From positions 646,501-710,500 of the forward strand of contig NZ_PSYR01000001.1 in assembly GCF_003333315.1 (NCBI RefSeq): DNA of 64,000 bases. Reading direction: 5' to 3'. The notes beneath the pieces were generated by a model. That model saw only the letters and a list, made by a program, of their open reading frames with translations. It did not search any database and was not told the origin of the DNA. The DNA is from Acidiferrobacter thiooxydans. Its GTDB lineage: Bacteria; Pseudomonadota; Gammaproteobacteria; Acidiferrobacterales; Acidiferrobacteraceae. Of this stretch, positions 45,722 to 55,632 are shown piece after piece (the first letter of the stretch is position 1; each line of letters begins with the position of its first letter). Made by a program: the position numbers and the translations under genes.

Positions 45722-46939
45722 ATGATTTTTCCTGTGTTCGTAACCCTTTATGGTCTGGCGCACGTCCTCATATGGCATGTCCTGACCGCCGGCCTGGGGT
45801 TGCCGTGGCCCGCACGCCTGGGTCTTGGTGCGGCGCTTGCGGGTCTTGGGCTGACCCCGTTTCTCGCCCGGCGCCTCGATCGGCGAGGGTTCGGAATCTT
45901 GGGTCGGGTGTTTTCCTGGATCGGCTATACCTGGGCCGGCCTGGTGCTGCTGTTTGTTATGGCACGACTCGCGGCCGATCTGGTGTTGGCGGTTTCGTTC
46001 CTGTTGACCGGTGCGCCGCCTGCGCCTGCCGCCAGGCTCGTGTCGCTGGCGATCACCCTCGGCCTTACCGTGGCACTGGCGCTCTACGCCTTCATCGAGC
46101 GTTCCCGCATTCGTGTCGAGACGATCGACATACCGACCACGAAGGATGTCGGCCCTTCCGGGGTATTGTGCATAGCCCAGGTCTCGGATGTGCATATAGG
46201 GTCCATGAATGGGCGGCGGCGTATCGAGGCGCTCTTGAAGCGGCTGCGCGACCATGATCCCGATGTCGTGGTGTCGACCGGCGATCTGATCGATTCGCGG
46301 GCCGGCCTTGCGGTACCCGTGACCGAGGTCTTGTCGGCCTTGAAGCCGCGCCTTGGAAAGTTCGCGGTCATCGGCAATCACGAGTGTTACGCGGGTCTTG
46401 CGCCGGCGCTCGCGTTCATGGAGCGTTGCGGGTTTGTCGTGCTGCGCAATTGCGCGGTGACCGTTCCCGGCCTGCGGATCGTGGGCGTGGATGATCCGGT
46501 GGCCGGTCGGCCGGGTGAGTCGGCGAGAAACGAGGTGCGGGTCCTGCGCGGACTGTCGTCGGATGGGGTCTTTACGGTGTTGCTCAAGCATCGCCCCGAG
46601 GTATTGCCTGGTGCGGAGACCCGTTTCGACCTGCAACTCTCCGGGCACACTCACAAGGGCCAGATCTTCCCTCTGGGCTTTCTGACCCGCCTCTACTATC
46701 CGGCGCACGACGGGCTTTTTCGTCTGGCGCGCGCCTCTTATCTCTATGTGAGTCGTGGGACCGGGGCCTGGGGGCCGCCGTTTCGCTTGCTCGCGCCGCC
46801 CGAGATCACGCTCTTTCGCGTGGGGCCGGGGCGCCCCGATCCGGGAGGGCAGTTGGCCCCGGTCGTGTCTCTCGCTCCTGTCGGCGCAAAGGAGGGGTCC
46901 GCGCCTACAGTGACGGCCTTCAGCGATCGGCGTTCCTAG
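45722..46939 (+). CDS. Membrane-anchored metallophosphoesterase (YkuE/YaeI-like)
   Basis: 405 residues with three or four hydrophobic segments in the first 130 residues, then a calcineurin-like metal core: VSDVHIGSMNG, STGDLID, VIGNHECY and SGHTHKGQIFP. The family includes phosphodiesterases acting on lipid-linked or UDP-sugar substrates at the membrane. The C terminus is Pro/Gly-rich and extends beyond the catalytic core. It is convergent with the REC-kinase gene, with stops overlapping by four bases. Confidence 0.88.
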   Translation: MIFPVFVTLYGLAHVLIWHVLTAGLGLPWPARLGLGAALAGLGLTPFLARRLDRRGFGILGRVFSWIGYTWAGLVLLFVMARLAADLVLAVSFLLTGAPPAPAARLVSLAITLGLTVALALYAFIERSRIRVETIDIPTTKDVGPSGVLCIAQVSDVHIGSMNGRRRIEALLKRLRDHDPDVVVSTGDLIDSRAGLAVPVTEVLSALKPRLGKFAVIGNHECYAGLAPALAFMERCGFVVLRNCAVTVPGLRIVGVDDPVAGRPGESARNEVRVLRGLSSDGVFTVLLKHRPEVLPGAETRFDLQLSGHTHKGQIFPLGFLTRLYYPAHDGLFRLARASYLYVSRGTGAWGPPFRLLAPPEITLFRVGPGRPDPGGQLAPVVSLAPVGAKEGSAPTVTAFSDRRS

Positions 46940-48111
46940 GTCGCTTGTCCGGCAGTCATGCCGGGTTCGGCCAGGATGACATCGTGTGTCGGCGAGGGCC
47001 TCACCGGGATACGGATCCAGAAGGTGGCGCCGCGGGTGACATTGTTGCGCACCCCGATTTCGCCCTGGTGGAGGGCGATCAACTCCTTGCAGATGGCAAG
47101 ACCCAGGCCGGTACTTTGCTCGTTCCCGGTGGGTTTATTACTGAGCGACCGGTAGGGCTGAAAGAGGTGCGCCTGGTCCTGCGCGGACAGTCCAGGGCCT
47201 TCATCGGACACCTCGCACACGATGTACTCACCGTCGATGAGGGTGGAGATCATGATCCGGGTCTTCGCCGGACTGAACTTGATGGCGTTACCGATCAGAT
47301 TGTCGAGCACCTGCAGGAGGCGCAGTTCGTCGGCCAGGATGTGGGGCAGCCCCGGCGAGAATTTGAGGCCAAGCTCGATACCCTTGCCATGGGCATAGCC
47401 GGAATTGTGGGCCACGGCTTGCCGGACGATGGCGCCGAAGTCTGTGGACTGCTTTTGCAGATGGATACGACCGGCGCGGATGGCGCCCATATCGAGAAGC
47501 TCACCTATGATCTGTTGCATGTACTTCCCGGTATCGATCAGGAGATCCAAGGCCGATTGATCGTCGGCCGACATCGGTTCACCGCCTTGTGTCGACAGCC
47601 GGATCTGGCTTGCGATGTCGAGCATGAGCATGATCGGTTTTTTCAGGTCATGGCTCGCGGTCCGCAGAAAGTGATCGTTGACGTCCTTCAGCGCCTTGAG
47701 CGTGATCTGTGTGCGGACGCGGGCGCGCACCGTGCCGGCGTCAAAGGGTTTCACGACATAATCGTTGGCCCCGTCGCGCAAGGCCGTCACGATATTCGCG
47801 CTATCGGATGAACCCGAGATGATGATGACCGGAAGGTGCAGGGGCGAGCGTTCGGCACGGATGGTGTTCAGCAGGCTCAGGCCGTTTATGGTACCCGGGA
47901 GGTGGAGATCGAGCAGGATAAGGTCGAAGTCCATGCTCGCAAGCTTCTCGGTCGCCTCGTGGGCATCACTTGCCAGTTGTACCATGTAGCCGTCGCGCTT
48001 CAAGCCGATGGCGAGCCCGGCGCGCAGTCCATCGTCGTCGTCCACCACGAGTATTCGCCGTCGCGGCGCATCGCCGCGGTCGCCGTTCGTTTCGGGCACC
48101 ACGTTACTCAT
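46936..48111 (-). CDS. REC-histidine kinase hybrid (soluble)
   Basis: 391 residues. An N-terminal receiver (about 18-135: ILVVDDDDGL, phospho-Asp in LILLDLHLPG, K in VVKPFD) is followed directly by a kinase: H-box FLRTASHDLKKPIM, N-box LDNLIGNAIKFS, G1 VSDEGPGLS and G2 STGLGLAICKELIALHQG. It has no membrane segment, so signals reach it by phosphotransfer to the receiver. The output regulator is not adjacent. It is divergent from the PilJ-like sensor gene and may form a pathway with it. Confidence 0.88.
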   Translation of the reverse strand: MSNVVPETNGDRGDAPRRRILVVDDDDGLRAGLAIGLKRDGYMVQLASDAHEATEKLASMDFDLILLDLHLPGTINGLSLLNTIRAERSPLHLPVIIISGSSDSANIVTALRDGANDYVVKPFDAGTVRARVRTQITLKALKDVNDHFLRTASHDLKKPIMLMLDIASQIRLSTQGGEPMSADDQSALDLLIDTGKYMQQIIGELLDMGAIRAGRIHLQKQSTDFGAIVRQAVAHNSGYAHGKGIELGLKFSPGLPHILADELRLLQVLDNLIGNAIKFSPAKTRIMISTLIDGEYIVCEVSDEGPGLSAQDQAHLFQPYRSLSNKPTGNEQSTGLGLAICKELIALHQGEIGVRNNVTRGATFWIRIPVRPSPTHDVILAEPGMTAGQAT

Positions 48112-48236
48112 CTGGCATCATCCGGCAAGAGTACACCCCCGTTTTGGAAAGAATAGTCTAGGCCGCTTGTCTGACAAGGCGCGCTTCGCCCTACGTCGGG
48201 GCGCGAGGTGCATGGCGCGCCTCGCAATGGATCAGT

Positions 48237-48262
48237 CTGGTGCCGTATCTTGCCGGCACCAG
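48237..48262. repeat. Perfect inverted repeat in the divergent region before the PilJ-like gene
   Basis: Arms CTGGTGCCG (48237-48245) and CGGCACCAG (48254-48262) with an 8-base spacer. It lies about 100 bases upstream of the PilJ-like start codon. It could be an operator or a leader hairpin; it has no T-run. Confidence 0.5.
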
Positions 48263-48362
48263 GAGTGCCTTAATGGTGAAGAAACAGTCACTTGCCGAAA
48301 GCATGCGGGTTGGCCCCGTTTTTGCCAGGGATCGGCGAACGATCACGTGAAGGGGGTATCTT

Positions 48363-49847
48363 ATGACCGAAGGCAAGGCACCCATGCGCATCGCCGCCAA
48401 GTACCGCACGCTCGTATCCTCGATTGCGTTGTTTCTGGTGCTCGATCTCTGCGTGCTGGTCTTGAACTTCACCTTGGCCTCACAGATCCAGAGGAATGCG
48501 GTGGCGGTGAATCTCGCCGGCCGGCAACGCATGCTGTCACAGCGCATGATGAAGGCCCTCTACCGGATCGATTATGCGGAAGATCATGACCGTAGCGCAG
48601 CCCCGGCCTTGGGGGAATTGCGCGCCACTGTGGGCCTCTTCGATCATACCCTCAACGCCTTCGCCCACGGCGGCATGGTCCCCGGCGGCACCGGTCGACC
48701 GGTCCATCTCGCGGCGGTGACCGGGGCCGCAGCCAAGGGCGTCTTGCACGAGGCCTTCGCCTTATGGAAACCCTACCGCCGGCTATTGAACCGCGTACGC
48801 CTCAACGCCCAGGGGCTGGCCCCTCATGACAGCCTGGGCCAGGCCATACGCTTCGGGGCCCATCACAATCTGCGCCTCCTCGGGCTCATGAACCAGCTCA
48901 CGACCGCCATGCAGAATGTCGCCGCGGCCAAGGCCGCCCGCCTGCGCCTCATCCAGGTCACGGCCCTGATGCTCGCGCTCGCGAATTTCGCGCTGATCCT
49001 GTTCCATTTTCTGCGCCAACTCGCGGTGCGTGACCAGGCGCTCGAGGTGTATGAACGCAGCTTAGAGCGGCTCGTCGCGGAAAAGGATGGCGAGATCGGA
49101 CGCATGAAGGCCCGTTACGAGGCGCTTTTGAATAAGGACGCACCCAAGGCCTCTGAGGCCGAGCAGGCGCGCCGGCGGATCGCAGTCCACCATGCGCTCG
49201 GGCGCTTCCGGGAAAAGGGACTGTCTGCCGATGACATCATGAATGCCATCGACCTTTTCGAGGAGCGTTACAATGCCTATCTGCACATCACCCTGACCGA
49301 CTTCGTGCGTGATGTCTCAAAGATCGCGCGCGCCCCCGATCTGCGTCCAGCCTTGCACGCCGAGATCCTAAAGCAGTTCGGGCGACCACAACATCAAGAT
49401 GACGTCGATCCGCTGCCGGCGGTGCGCGCCTACCGCCAGAGCCGCAAGAATGACGCCGCGGATACCGCGGTGGCCCCGCTCACCGCCTCGTTCGCGCTCG
49501 CCTTGGGCCACGTACTCGACCGCCTCGAGGCCCTCGACCGCGGCAAGGCGATCAGCCTGCGCATGTTTCTCGCAACCCGCCTGCACAATGTCGCGCTCGA
49601 CGGTGTCGCCGCCGATGAGTTGCGTGACTATCTGGTAAAGCCGAGCCGGCCGGCCCTGTCCGCGCCTGTGGCACTGCAGGCCGGACAGACCATTCTGCAC
49701 ATGGCCTGGGAGTGGTGCCAGGAGAGCTTTGGGGCGTGCATCACGCGCTCGGTGTTCCAAAAGAGCGTGGAAAAGGTGCGCGAGACGGGTTCCGAACTGC
49801 TCGAGCTGTTTCCCCAGGCGGCGCTCGACGAGGCCGGTGCCCCTTAA
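48363..49847 (+). CDS. PilJ-like sensor protein with uncharacterised C-terminal half
   Basis: 494 residues. The N-terminal membrane segment (SSIALFLVLDLCVLVLNFTLA) precedes a type IV pili methyl-accepting PilJ/NarX-like sensor domain (AVNLAGRQRMLSQRMMKALYR), a second helix near 205-220 and a coiled-coil stretch (about 220-260). The C-terminal 230 residues are soluble, helical and match no output domain I recognise: there is no kinase, GGDEF or MCP signalling core. The start is supported by AAGGGGG eight bases upstream. It may signal to the divergent REC-kinase hybrid. Confidence 0.7.
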   Translation: MTEGKAPMRIAAKYRTLVSSIALFLVLDLCVLVLNFTLASQIQRNAVAVNLAGRQRMLSQRMMKALYRIDYAEDHDRSAAPALGELRATVGLFDHTLNAFAHGGMVPGGTGRPVHLAAVTGAAAKGVLHEAFALWKPYRRLLNRVRLNAQGLAPHDSLGQAIRFGAHHNLRLLGLMNQLTTAMQNVAAAKAARLRLIQVTALMLALANFALILFHFLRQLAVRDQALEVYERSLERLVAEKDGEIGRMKARYEALLNKDAPKASEAEQARRRIAVHHALGRFREKGLSADDIMNAIDLFEERYNAYLHITLTDFVRDVSKIARAPDLRPALHAEILKQFGRPQHQDDVDPLPAVRAYRQSRKNDAADTAVAPLTASFALALGHVLDRLEALDRGKAISLRMFLATRLHNVALDGVAADELRDYLVKPSRPALSAPVALQAGQTILHMAWEWCQESFGACITRSVFQKSVEKVRETGSELLELFPQAALDEAGAP

Positions 49848-49859
49848 GTTAATTAGAGC

Positions 49860-49890
49860 AAGGTCGGGTCCGATGCCCGGGCCCGACCTT
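49860..49890 (+). terminator. Hairpin terminator after the PilJ-like gene
   Basis: A nine-base stem, AAGGTCGGG (49860-49868) and CCCGACCTT (49882-49890), 13 bases after the stop codon. Only two T residues form the tail, so release may be partly Rho-assisted. Confidence 0.65.
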
Positions 49891-50154
49891 CCCGTGGCCC
49901 GGGCATGTCTTGTTGTGCCGATACCTGCGGTTCCCTTACAACCCCGTAAGACCCCTGCGCAGGGTATACCGATGGCGCTGCTTGCGCCCCAACACTCTTA
50001 GGGTCGGTTCAAGCGCCCAAGGCCCCGGTCAGGGCAGCCGATCTCCTCGCAGCCCCGGGACTCCCGGCCTCGTTGTCCTGCCTAGACCGATGAGGCCGCC
50101 CCCCGGGCGCTGTCCGTGCTCTCCATGCCATTGATATGTAATAGAAATATATAT

Positions 50155-50170
50155 CGGCACGTCATTTGCT
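50155..50170 (+). promoter_or_regulatory. sigma54 (-24/-12) promoter for kdp operon 1
   Basis: CGGCACGTCATTTGCT with GG at 50156-50157 and GC at 50168-50169 (N10); the TTGCT of the -12 region is the best match to consensus of all six sites. The predicted start, 50181, is followed at once by a GC-rich hairpin. An NtrC-like regulator at 63565 is a candidate activator. Confidence 0.85.
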
Positions 50171-50219
50171 TGCAGATTGGGTGCGGGGCTGCCCCGCTCA
50201 TCTTGGGAGAGACGTGCCG

Positions 50220-50312
50220 ATGGCATGGGTGTATTTCGGCGTGATTGTCGTGTTCTTTGCCGCTTCGATTGGGTTTACCGCGTTCCTCGAGCGCCTGCGG
50301 AGGAGGTCATGA
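50220..50312 (+). CDS. Small membrane peptide preceding kdpF, copy 1
   Basis: 30 codons: MAWVYFGVIVVFFAASIGFT then AFLERLRRRS, one hydrophobic helix with a basic tail. ATG 50220 is preceded by GGGAGAGACGTGCCG. It overlaps kdpF as ATGA. A peptide of the same design sits before kdpF in operon 2 (55922-56029), so the arrangement is conserved and this is probably a real gene. It may be an accessory subunit of the Kdp complex; the function is unknown. Confidence 0.7.
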   Translation: MAWVYFGVIVVFFAASIGFTAFLERLRRRS

Positions 50313-50401
50313 GCGTCTTTGTCTGGGTGGGGCTGGCCCTGGGGGTCGCCTTGTTCGTCTATCTCCTCGTATTTTTGCTGAATCCGGAGCGCTTTCTATG
50401 A
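50309..50401 (+). CDS. kdpF: KdpF, small stabilising subunit of the K+-ATPase, copy 1
   Basis: 30 residues: one membrane helix (VGLALGVALFVYLLVFLL) ending NPERF, the family signature. It stabilises KdpFABC. It overlaps the preceding peptide and kdpA, each by ATGA. Confidence 0.9.
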   Translation: MSVFVWVGLALGVALFVYLLVFLLNPERFL

Positions 50402-52154
50402 CCTCGCCTGTCGAGACCCTGGTTGCCGTGCTGGTGGCCACCATCCTGTTGGCCCTGCCGCTTGGGGCCTACATGGCCCGCGTCTATAGCGGCGAGACCT
50501 TCTGGGCGACGCGCGCCCTGGGGCCCGTCGAACGCCTCTTCTATCGCCTGGCGGGCATCCATCCGGACGAGGAGATGGATTGGAAGCGTTATGCCATAGC
50601 GCTGCTCATCTTCAACCTCCTGGGCATGGTCTTTCTTTATGGTCTTTTGCTGTGGCAGCACGGGCTCCCGCTCAATCCCGAGCACTTCCCCGGCGTCACG
50701 CGCGCGCTGGCCTTCAACACCGCCGCGAGCTTCGTCACCAATACCAATTGGCAGGCCTATGGCGGCGAGTCGACGATGAGCTATCTGTCGCAGATGCTGG
50801 GTCTGGCCGTGCAGAACTTCCTGTCGGCAGCCACCGGTATCGTCATCGTGATCGCCATCATTCGCGGCATCATTCGCGCCAAGAGTCGTCATCTCGGCAA
50901 CTTCTGGGTCGACATGACGCGTACTGTGCTCTATGTCCTGTTGCCCTTGTCGGTCATCCTCGGGCTTGTGCTCCTCGAGCAGGGTGCGCCCCAGACCCTG
51001 GGCGCTTATGTCCAGGCGCATCTGATTGCACCGTTTACAAGCGGCAAGACGCATGTCACCCATCAGACCATCGCCTTGGGTCCGGTGGCCTCGCAGGAGG
51101 CCATCAAGCAGCTCGGCAATAACGGTGGGGGCTTCTTTAATGCCAACTCCGCGCACCCCTTCGAGAGCCCGACGGCGTTCACGAATTATCTGCAGATGAT
51201 CGCGATGATTCTGATCCCGACCGCGCTCGTGTTCATGTTCGGTCACATGGTCAAGGATCGTCGCCAGAGCATCATGATCCTGTCGGCCATGCTGGTGCTG
51301 TTTGTGCCCTTGGCGCTCGCGAGCCTGCATTACGATCTGGCGGCCAACTCGCTGTTCCATGGTCTTCCGGTCAGTCAGGCGACGACCGCGGCCAACGCCG
51401 GGGGTGGCAATATGGTAGGCGTCGAGGACCGCTTCGGGGCCGGGAGCTCGGCGCTCTTTGGCAGTCTTGCCACGGCCACCTCGACCGGCGCCGCAAACAG
51501 CGCCTACGACTCTTTCATGCCCCTGTCCGGCCTCGTCAATCTCTTTTTCATGCAACTTGGCGAGACGGCATTCGGGGGCGTGGGCTCGGGCCTTGCGACC
51601 ATGTTGGCGTTCGTGGTCTTCGCGGTCTTCCTAGGCGGCCTCATGATCGGGCGTACCCCGGAGTATCTCGGCAAGAAGATCGAGTCCTTCGAGATCAAGA
51701 TGGTCTCGTTGTCGATCCTCGTGATGCCCTTACTGGTGTTGATCGGCACATCGGTGGCGGTGGCGTTCGCCGCCGGGCGCGCCGGGCCGTTCAACCCTGG
51801 GGCGCACGGGTTCAGCGAGATCCTCTACGCCTTCACCAGCGCCTCGAACAATAACGGCAGCGCCTTCGGGGGCTTAGTGCCGATACCACCTTCTATAACG
51901 TGGCGACCGGTCTATGCATACTGTTCGGTCGCTATTGGAGTTATCTGCCGTTACTGGCCTTGGGCGGGTCGCTGGCCGCCAAGCAACGGCTGCCGGCGTC
52001 CGCCGGTACGCTCGGTGCCCACGGACCGCTGTTCGTTGGTCTGGTGGTGGGCGTGATCCTGCTGGTCGGCGCCTTGAACTTCTTCCCGGCCTTGGGGCTG
52101 GGACCGATCGCCGAGCAACTCACCCATGTACACGCGCTTGCCGCGTCGAAATAA
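50398..52154 (+). pseudogene. kdpA: KdpA, K+-translocating subunit, copy 1, with a single-base frameshift
   Basis: The frame from ATG 50398 encodes about 493 residues of KdpA, including selectivity-filter regions (NTNWQAYGGEST, NGGGFFNANSAHPFE, FTSASNNNGSAFGG). It then goes out of frame at 51874-51878, where one A is missing after GGCTTA. The correct sequence resumes as SADTTFYNVATGLCILFGRY in the next frame and runs to a stop at 52154. Copy 2 has the same region intact. Without repair, the fourth repeat of the channel is lost. A sequencing indel is possible, because the downstream kdpB and kdpC are intact. Confidence 0.88.
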
Positions 52155-52167
52155 GTAAGGAGACAGT

Positions 52168-54243
52168 ATGAACGCGAAAGCGGCTACCGCAGCTCGGACC
52201 TTCGCCTGGGATCGCCTGGCGCGAGAGGCCCTGACCGATAGTTTCCGCAAGCTAAACCTCCGCCATCAGCTGCGTAACCCCGTCATGTTTGTTGTCTATG
52301 TCGGATCGTGGCTGGTGCTGGCGCTCTTTGTGCGCGACCTCATCATCCATAAACCGGCGCTCGCCACCTTCACCGGGGTAGTCGACGCCTGGCTGTGGCT
52401 GACCTTGCTGTTTGCAAGCTTCTCCGAGTCGTTGGCCGAGGGCCAAGGCAAGGCGCAGGCTGCGAGCCTCCGGCAGGCGCGCCAGGAGGTCGAGGCCAAG
52501 CGCCTGAAGGAGCCCCGCCCCGACAGCCCGTTCGAGAAGGTGACGGGCATGGCCCTGCGCACAGGCGATCATGTCCTCGTGCAGGCCGGCGACATCATCC
52601 CTTCGGACGGCGAGGCGGTCGTGGGCATCGCCTCGGTCGACGAGAGCGCGATCACAGGTGAGAGCGCGCCCGTGATCCGCGAGGCTGCCGGGGACCGTAG
52701 TGCCGTGACCGGCGGCACCAAGGTGTTGTCGGACTGGCTTGTGGTGCGCATCACCGCACAGCCGGGCGAGACCTTCCTCGATCGCATGATCAAGATGGTG
52801 GAGGGCGCCTCGCGTCGCAAGACCCCAAACGAGATCGCGCTTAGCATCCTGCTTGTGGTGTTGACGCTCGTGTTTCTGGTCGTGACCATCACGCTGTTCC
52901 CGTTTTCGTGGTACAGCGTCCATTATGCAGCGCACGCCGGCCATGTGGTCGGCATCACGGTGCTGGTGGCCCTGCTCGTATGCCTCATCCCGACGACCAT
53001 AGGGGCATTGCTACCGGCGATCGGCATCGCGGGCATCATGCGTCTTTTGCGCGCCAACGTGGTTGCGACCTCCGGCCGCGCCATCGAGGCCGCGGGCGAC
53101 GTCGATGTCTTGTTTCTCGACAAGACCGGGACGATCACCTACGGCAACCGCCAGGCGGCGGCATTCCACGCCGTGGCCGGGGTCACCGAGGCCCGTCTTG
53201 CCATGTGCGCCCGCCGCGCGTCGCTCGCCGACGCCACCCCCGAGGGCAAGAGCATCGTCACGCTCGCCGGCACGCGCTTTCCCAAGGAGACGGTGGCCTC
53301 GGGCGATACCGAGGACGGGGTTCTGGTGCCGTTTAGCGCCGACACGCGCATGAGCGGTGTCGATGTCTCGGGGCGACGGATCCGCAAGGGGGCGCCGGAC
53401 GCCATGCGCCAATGGGTGGCCAAAGAGGGCGGGACTTGGCCGGAGGGCCTCGACCGCATGGTCGATAAGGTGGCCTCGGGTGGGGCCACACCGCTGGTCG
53501 TGTGCGAAGACCGCGAGGCCTTGGGGGTAGTCGAGCTCAAGGATATCGTCAAAAGCCGGATCCGCGAGCGGTTCGCGGCGCTGCGCACCATGGGTATCCG
53601 CACGGTCATGGTGACCGGCGACAACCCGCTCACCGCGCGCGCCATCGCCACCGAGGCCGGGGTCGACGATTTCATCGCCGAGGCCAAGCCCGAGGCCAAG
53701 CTCGCGCGCATCCAGGAGTACCACAAGGAAGGGCACATGGTGGCTATGACGGGCGACGGGACGAACGATGCGCCGGCACTTGCCCAGGCGGACGTCGCGT
53801 TGTGCATGGCAAGCGGCACGCAGGCGGCGCGCGAGGCCGCGAACATGGTGGATCTCGACTCCAACCCGACCAAGCTTTTGGAGATCGTCGGGATCGGCAA
53901 GCAGCTTTTGATCACTCGCGGGTCACTCACGACCTTCAGTGTCGCCAATGATATCGCCAAGTATTTCGCGATCATCCCGGCGGCCTTTGTGAGCACCTAT
54001 CCGGCGCTTGGGGCACTGAACATCATGCATCTCAGTTCCCCCAGGCACGCGATCCTGGCGGCGGTGATCTTCAACGCCGTGATCATCCCGCTTCTGATAC
54101 CGCTTGCCTTGCGCGGCGTCCGTTACCGGGCAGCGGCGGCTAAGGACCTGCTGCGGCGCAATATCTGGATATACGGGGTCGGCGGGATCATTGCGCCGTT
54201 TGTGGGCATAAAGCTCATCGATATGGTCTTGACATGGATATAG
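52168..54243 (+). CDS. kdpB: KdpB, P-type ATPase catalytic subunit, copy 1
   Basis: 691 residues. It shows the phosphorylation loop [10 protein letters not shown], the dephosphorylation motif TGES, and hinge/P-domain motifs [12 protein letters not shown] and [17 protein letters not shown], with the expected membrane helices. It hydrolyses ATP to drive K+ through KdpA. RBS AAGGAGA lies upstream of the ATG at 52168. Confidence 0.97.
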   Translation: MNAKAATAARTFAWDRLAREALTDSFRKLNLRHQLRNPVMFVVYVGSWLVLALFVRDLIIHKPALATFTGVVDAWLWLTLLFASFSESLAEGQGKAQAASLRQARQEVEAKRLKEPRPDSPFEKVTGMALRTGDHVLVQAGDIIPSDGEAVVGIASVDESAITGESAPVIREAAGDRSAVTGGTKVLSDWLVVRITAQPGETFLDRMIKMVEGASRRKTPNEIALSILLVVLTLVFLVVTITLFPFSWYSVHYAAHAGHVVGITVLVALLVCLIPTTIGALLPAIGIAGIMRLLRANVVATSGRAIEAAGDVDVLFLDKTGTITYGNRQAAAFHAVAGVTEARLAMCARRASLADATPEGKSIVTLAGTRFPKETVASGDTEDGVLVPFSADTRMSGVDVSGRRIRKGAPDAMRQWVAKEGGTWPEGLDRMVDKVASGGATPLVVCEDREALGVVELKDIVKSRIRERFAALRTMGIRTVMVTGDNPLTARAIATEAGVDDFIAEAKPEAKLARIQEYHKEGHMVAMTGDGTNDAPALAQADVALCMASGTQAAREAANMVDLDSNPTKLLEIVGIGKQLLITRGSLTTFSVANDIAKYFAIIPAAFVSTYPALGALNIMHLSSPRHAILAAVIFNAVIIPLLIPLALRGVRYRAAAAKDLLRRNIWIYGVGGIIAPFVGIKLIDMVLTWI

Positions 54244-54251
54244 GAGGGGTG

Positions 54252-54845
54252 ATGACGGCACGCGACATGCGGGCGGCGGTCGTATTGTTTCTGGTTCTCG
54301 CGGTCGTGACCGGGCTTATGTATCCGCTCGCCATGACCGGTCTTGGTCAGGCGCTGTTTCCGCGCCAGGCCAATGGATCGTTGATACGTGTCCAGGGCCG
54401 GGTCGTGGGATCGGCGCTCATCGGACAATACTTCCGGAGCCCTGGCCTGTTCTGGAGCCGTCCGTCGGCGACCTCCCCGGTGCCCTACGATGCCGAGGCC
54501 TCGAGCGCATCCAACCTGGGTCCGGACAACCCCGTGCTCCGCACGCACGTGGCGGCGCGCGTGGCGGCATTACGCAAGGCCGACCCCCAGGAGCGGGGGC
54601 CGGTACCGATCGATCTTGTGACCTCATCGGCCTCGGGGCTCGATCCTGACATCAGCATCGCCGCCGCCCGCTATCAGGTGGCGCGCGTGGCGCAGGTCAC
54701 CAAGATCCCCAAGGCGCGGCTGGATGCGCTTATCAAACGCTACACCACGCCCCGTGCGCTCGGTTTCCTGGGCGAGCCCGTAGTCAACGTGGTGAAGCTC
54801 AATCTCGCCTTATGGAAGATGCGCGGCGGTCACATCCGCGGTTGA
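54252..54845 (+). CDS. kdpC: KdpC, copy 1
   Basis: 197 residues with one N-terminal helix ([21 protein letters not shown]) and the conserved periplasmic blocks [23 protein letters not shown] and [10 protein letters not shown]. It follows kdpB by eight bases, with AGGAGGGG before the ATG. It is the last gene of operon 1; no strong terminator is evident after it. Confidence 0.96.
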   Translation: MTARDMRAAVVLFLVLAVVTGLMYPLAMTGLGQALFPRQANGSLIRVQGRVVGSALIGQYFRSPGLFWSRPSATSPVPYDAEASSASNLGPDNPVLRTHVAARVAALRKADPQERGPVPIDLVTSSASGLDPDISIAAARYQVARVAQVTKIPKARLDALIKRYTTPRALGFLGEPVVNVVKLNLALWKMRGGHIRG

Positions 54846-55411
54846 GCGCCAGCGCGAGGGGGTAAGATCGGGCGTGTCGTTAGGTCCATATCGGTTCGCA
54901 GAGAGGTAATGCCAGTTCGCATCGGATCCGTGTGAGAGGAGGGTGGATCCAGATGATCGGGGGTGCCTATGGGTTCGTGCGCGCCGGGCCTCAAGATAGA
55001 CCCGGTTGTGCGTGCCGTTCGTACCTAGGGCTTCCATACCAATAGATACGTTCACGCTTCGGTGTGACAGGGATCTCACGGCCTGCGACGAGTACCACTG
55101 CGTCATCATCCAGCAGCGCGGTTGGCGCGCCTTACTGCCTTGGGGTCTGCGAAGGGTGTATGGACCGGCGCGGGCTGCCCAAAGGGGCTATGAGGGCGCA
55201 GCGTTCGCACGGGGGCCGTGCCGTAAGGGGCTTGTGCGCGAGGACGCAGGCCGTAGATCGGGGTGCAGGCCATAGCGCCCGCCATGGTGGGGCGTGACAA
55301 TCGGGGCCCATGGCTTGCGGGTGTTTTGTGGGGCCGCCCTGGGCGTGGGTGCGACTGGTCCTTGACCAGCGGTGCCCTGTTATCGCGTACCGAGGATGCC
55401 CCGACCGTCAC

Positions 55412-55439
55412 GGACCTGGTGTCCTGAATGACCAGGTCC
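55412..55439. repeat. Inverted repeat in the kdp1-kdp2 interval
   Basis: Arms GGACCTGGT (55412-55420) and ACCAGGTCC (55431-55439) with ten-base loop GTCCTGAATG. No T-run follows. It could be part of a decayed mobile element. Confidence 0.5.
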
Positions 55440-55465
55440 CGTGAGCTGGGGGACGGCAATGCCCC

Positions 55466-55632
55466 CATGGCCCGATCAACCGGGATCCGGCATGGCCTGA
55501 GACATGCGCCCTCTCTGCGGGGTTTCTCAAGGATTTCCATGGCCCGCCGTGCCCCCGCCGCTGACGCAGGTTTTGGCACAAGGCCTTATGTCCACGCCGT
55601 TGCCTCGCGGTCCTGTCAACGGCCGGATTGTG
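55466..55632. repeat. Dispersed degenerate repeat, copy B
   Basis: Related to copy A at about 7963-8127: both share a CTGCGGGGTTTCTC block (55515-55528 here), the spacing of the next 95 bases and AACGGCCGGAT near the right end (55618-55628). No open transposase frame is visible. Confidence 0.55.

Larger units (their letters stand above)
49848..50219. other. Intergenic region holding a terminator and the kdp operon 1 promoter
   Basis: This 372-base gap starts with a strong hairpin terminator (49860-49890) after the PilJ-like gene and ends with the -24/-12 element of kdp operon 1 (50155-50170) and a leader hairpin GCGGGG-CTG-CCCCGC (50183-50197) at the predicted 5' end of the transcript. The middle, about 49900-50140, shows nothing recognisable and is where activator sites would be expected. 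Confidence 0.65.

Noticed and set aside
55106-55579. Minus-strand frame in the kdp1-kdp2 gap as a possible transposase remnant
   Set aside because: No DDE, HUH or serine recombinase motif could be found. Only the repeat relationship to 7963-8127 is supported.
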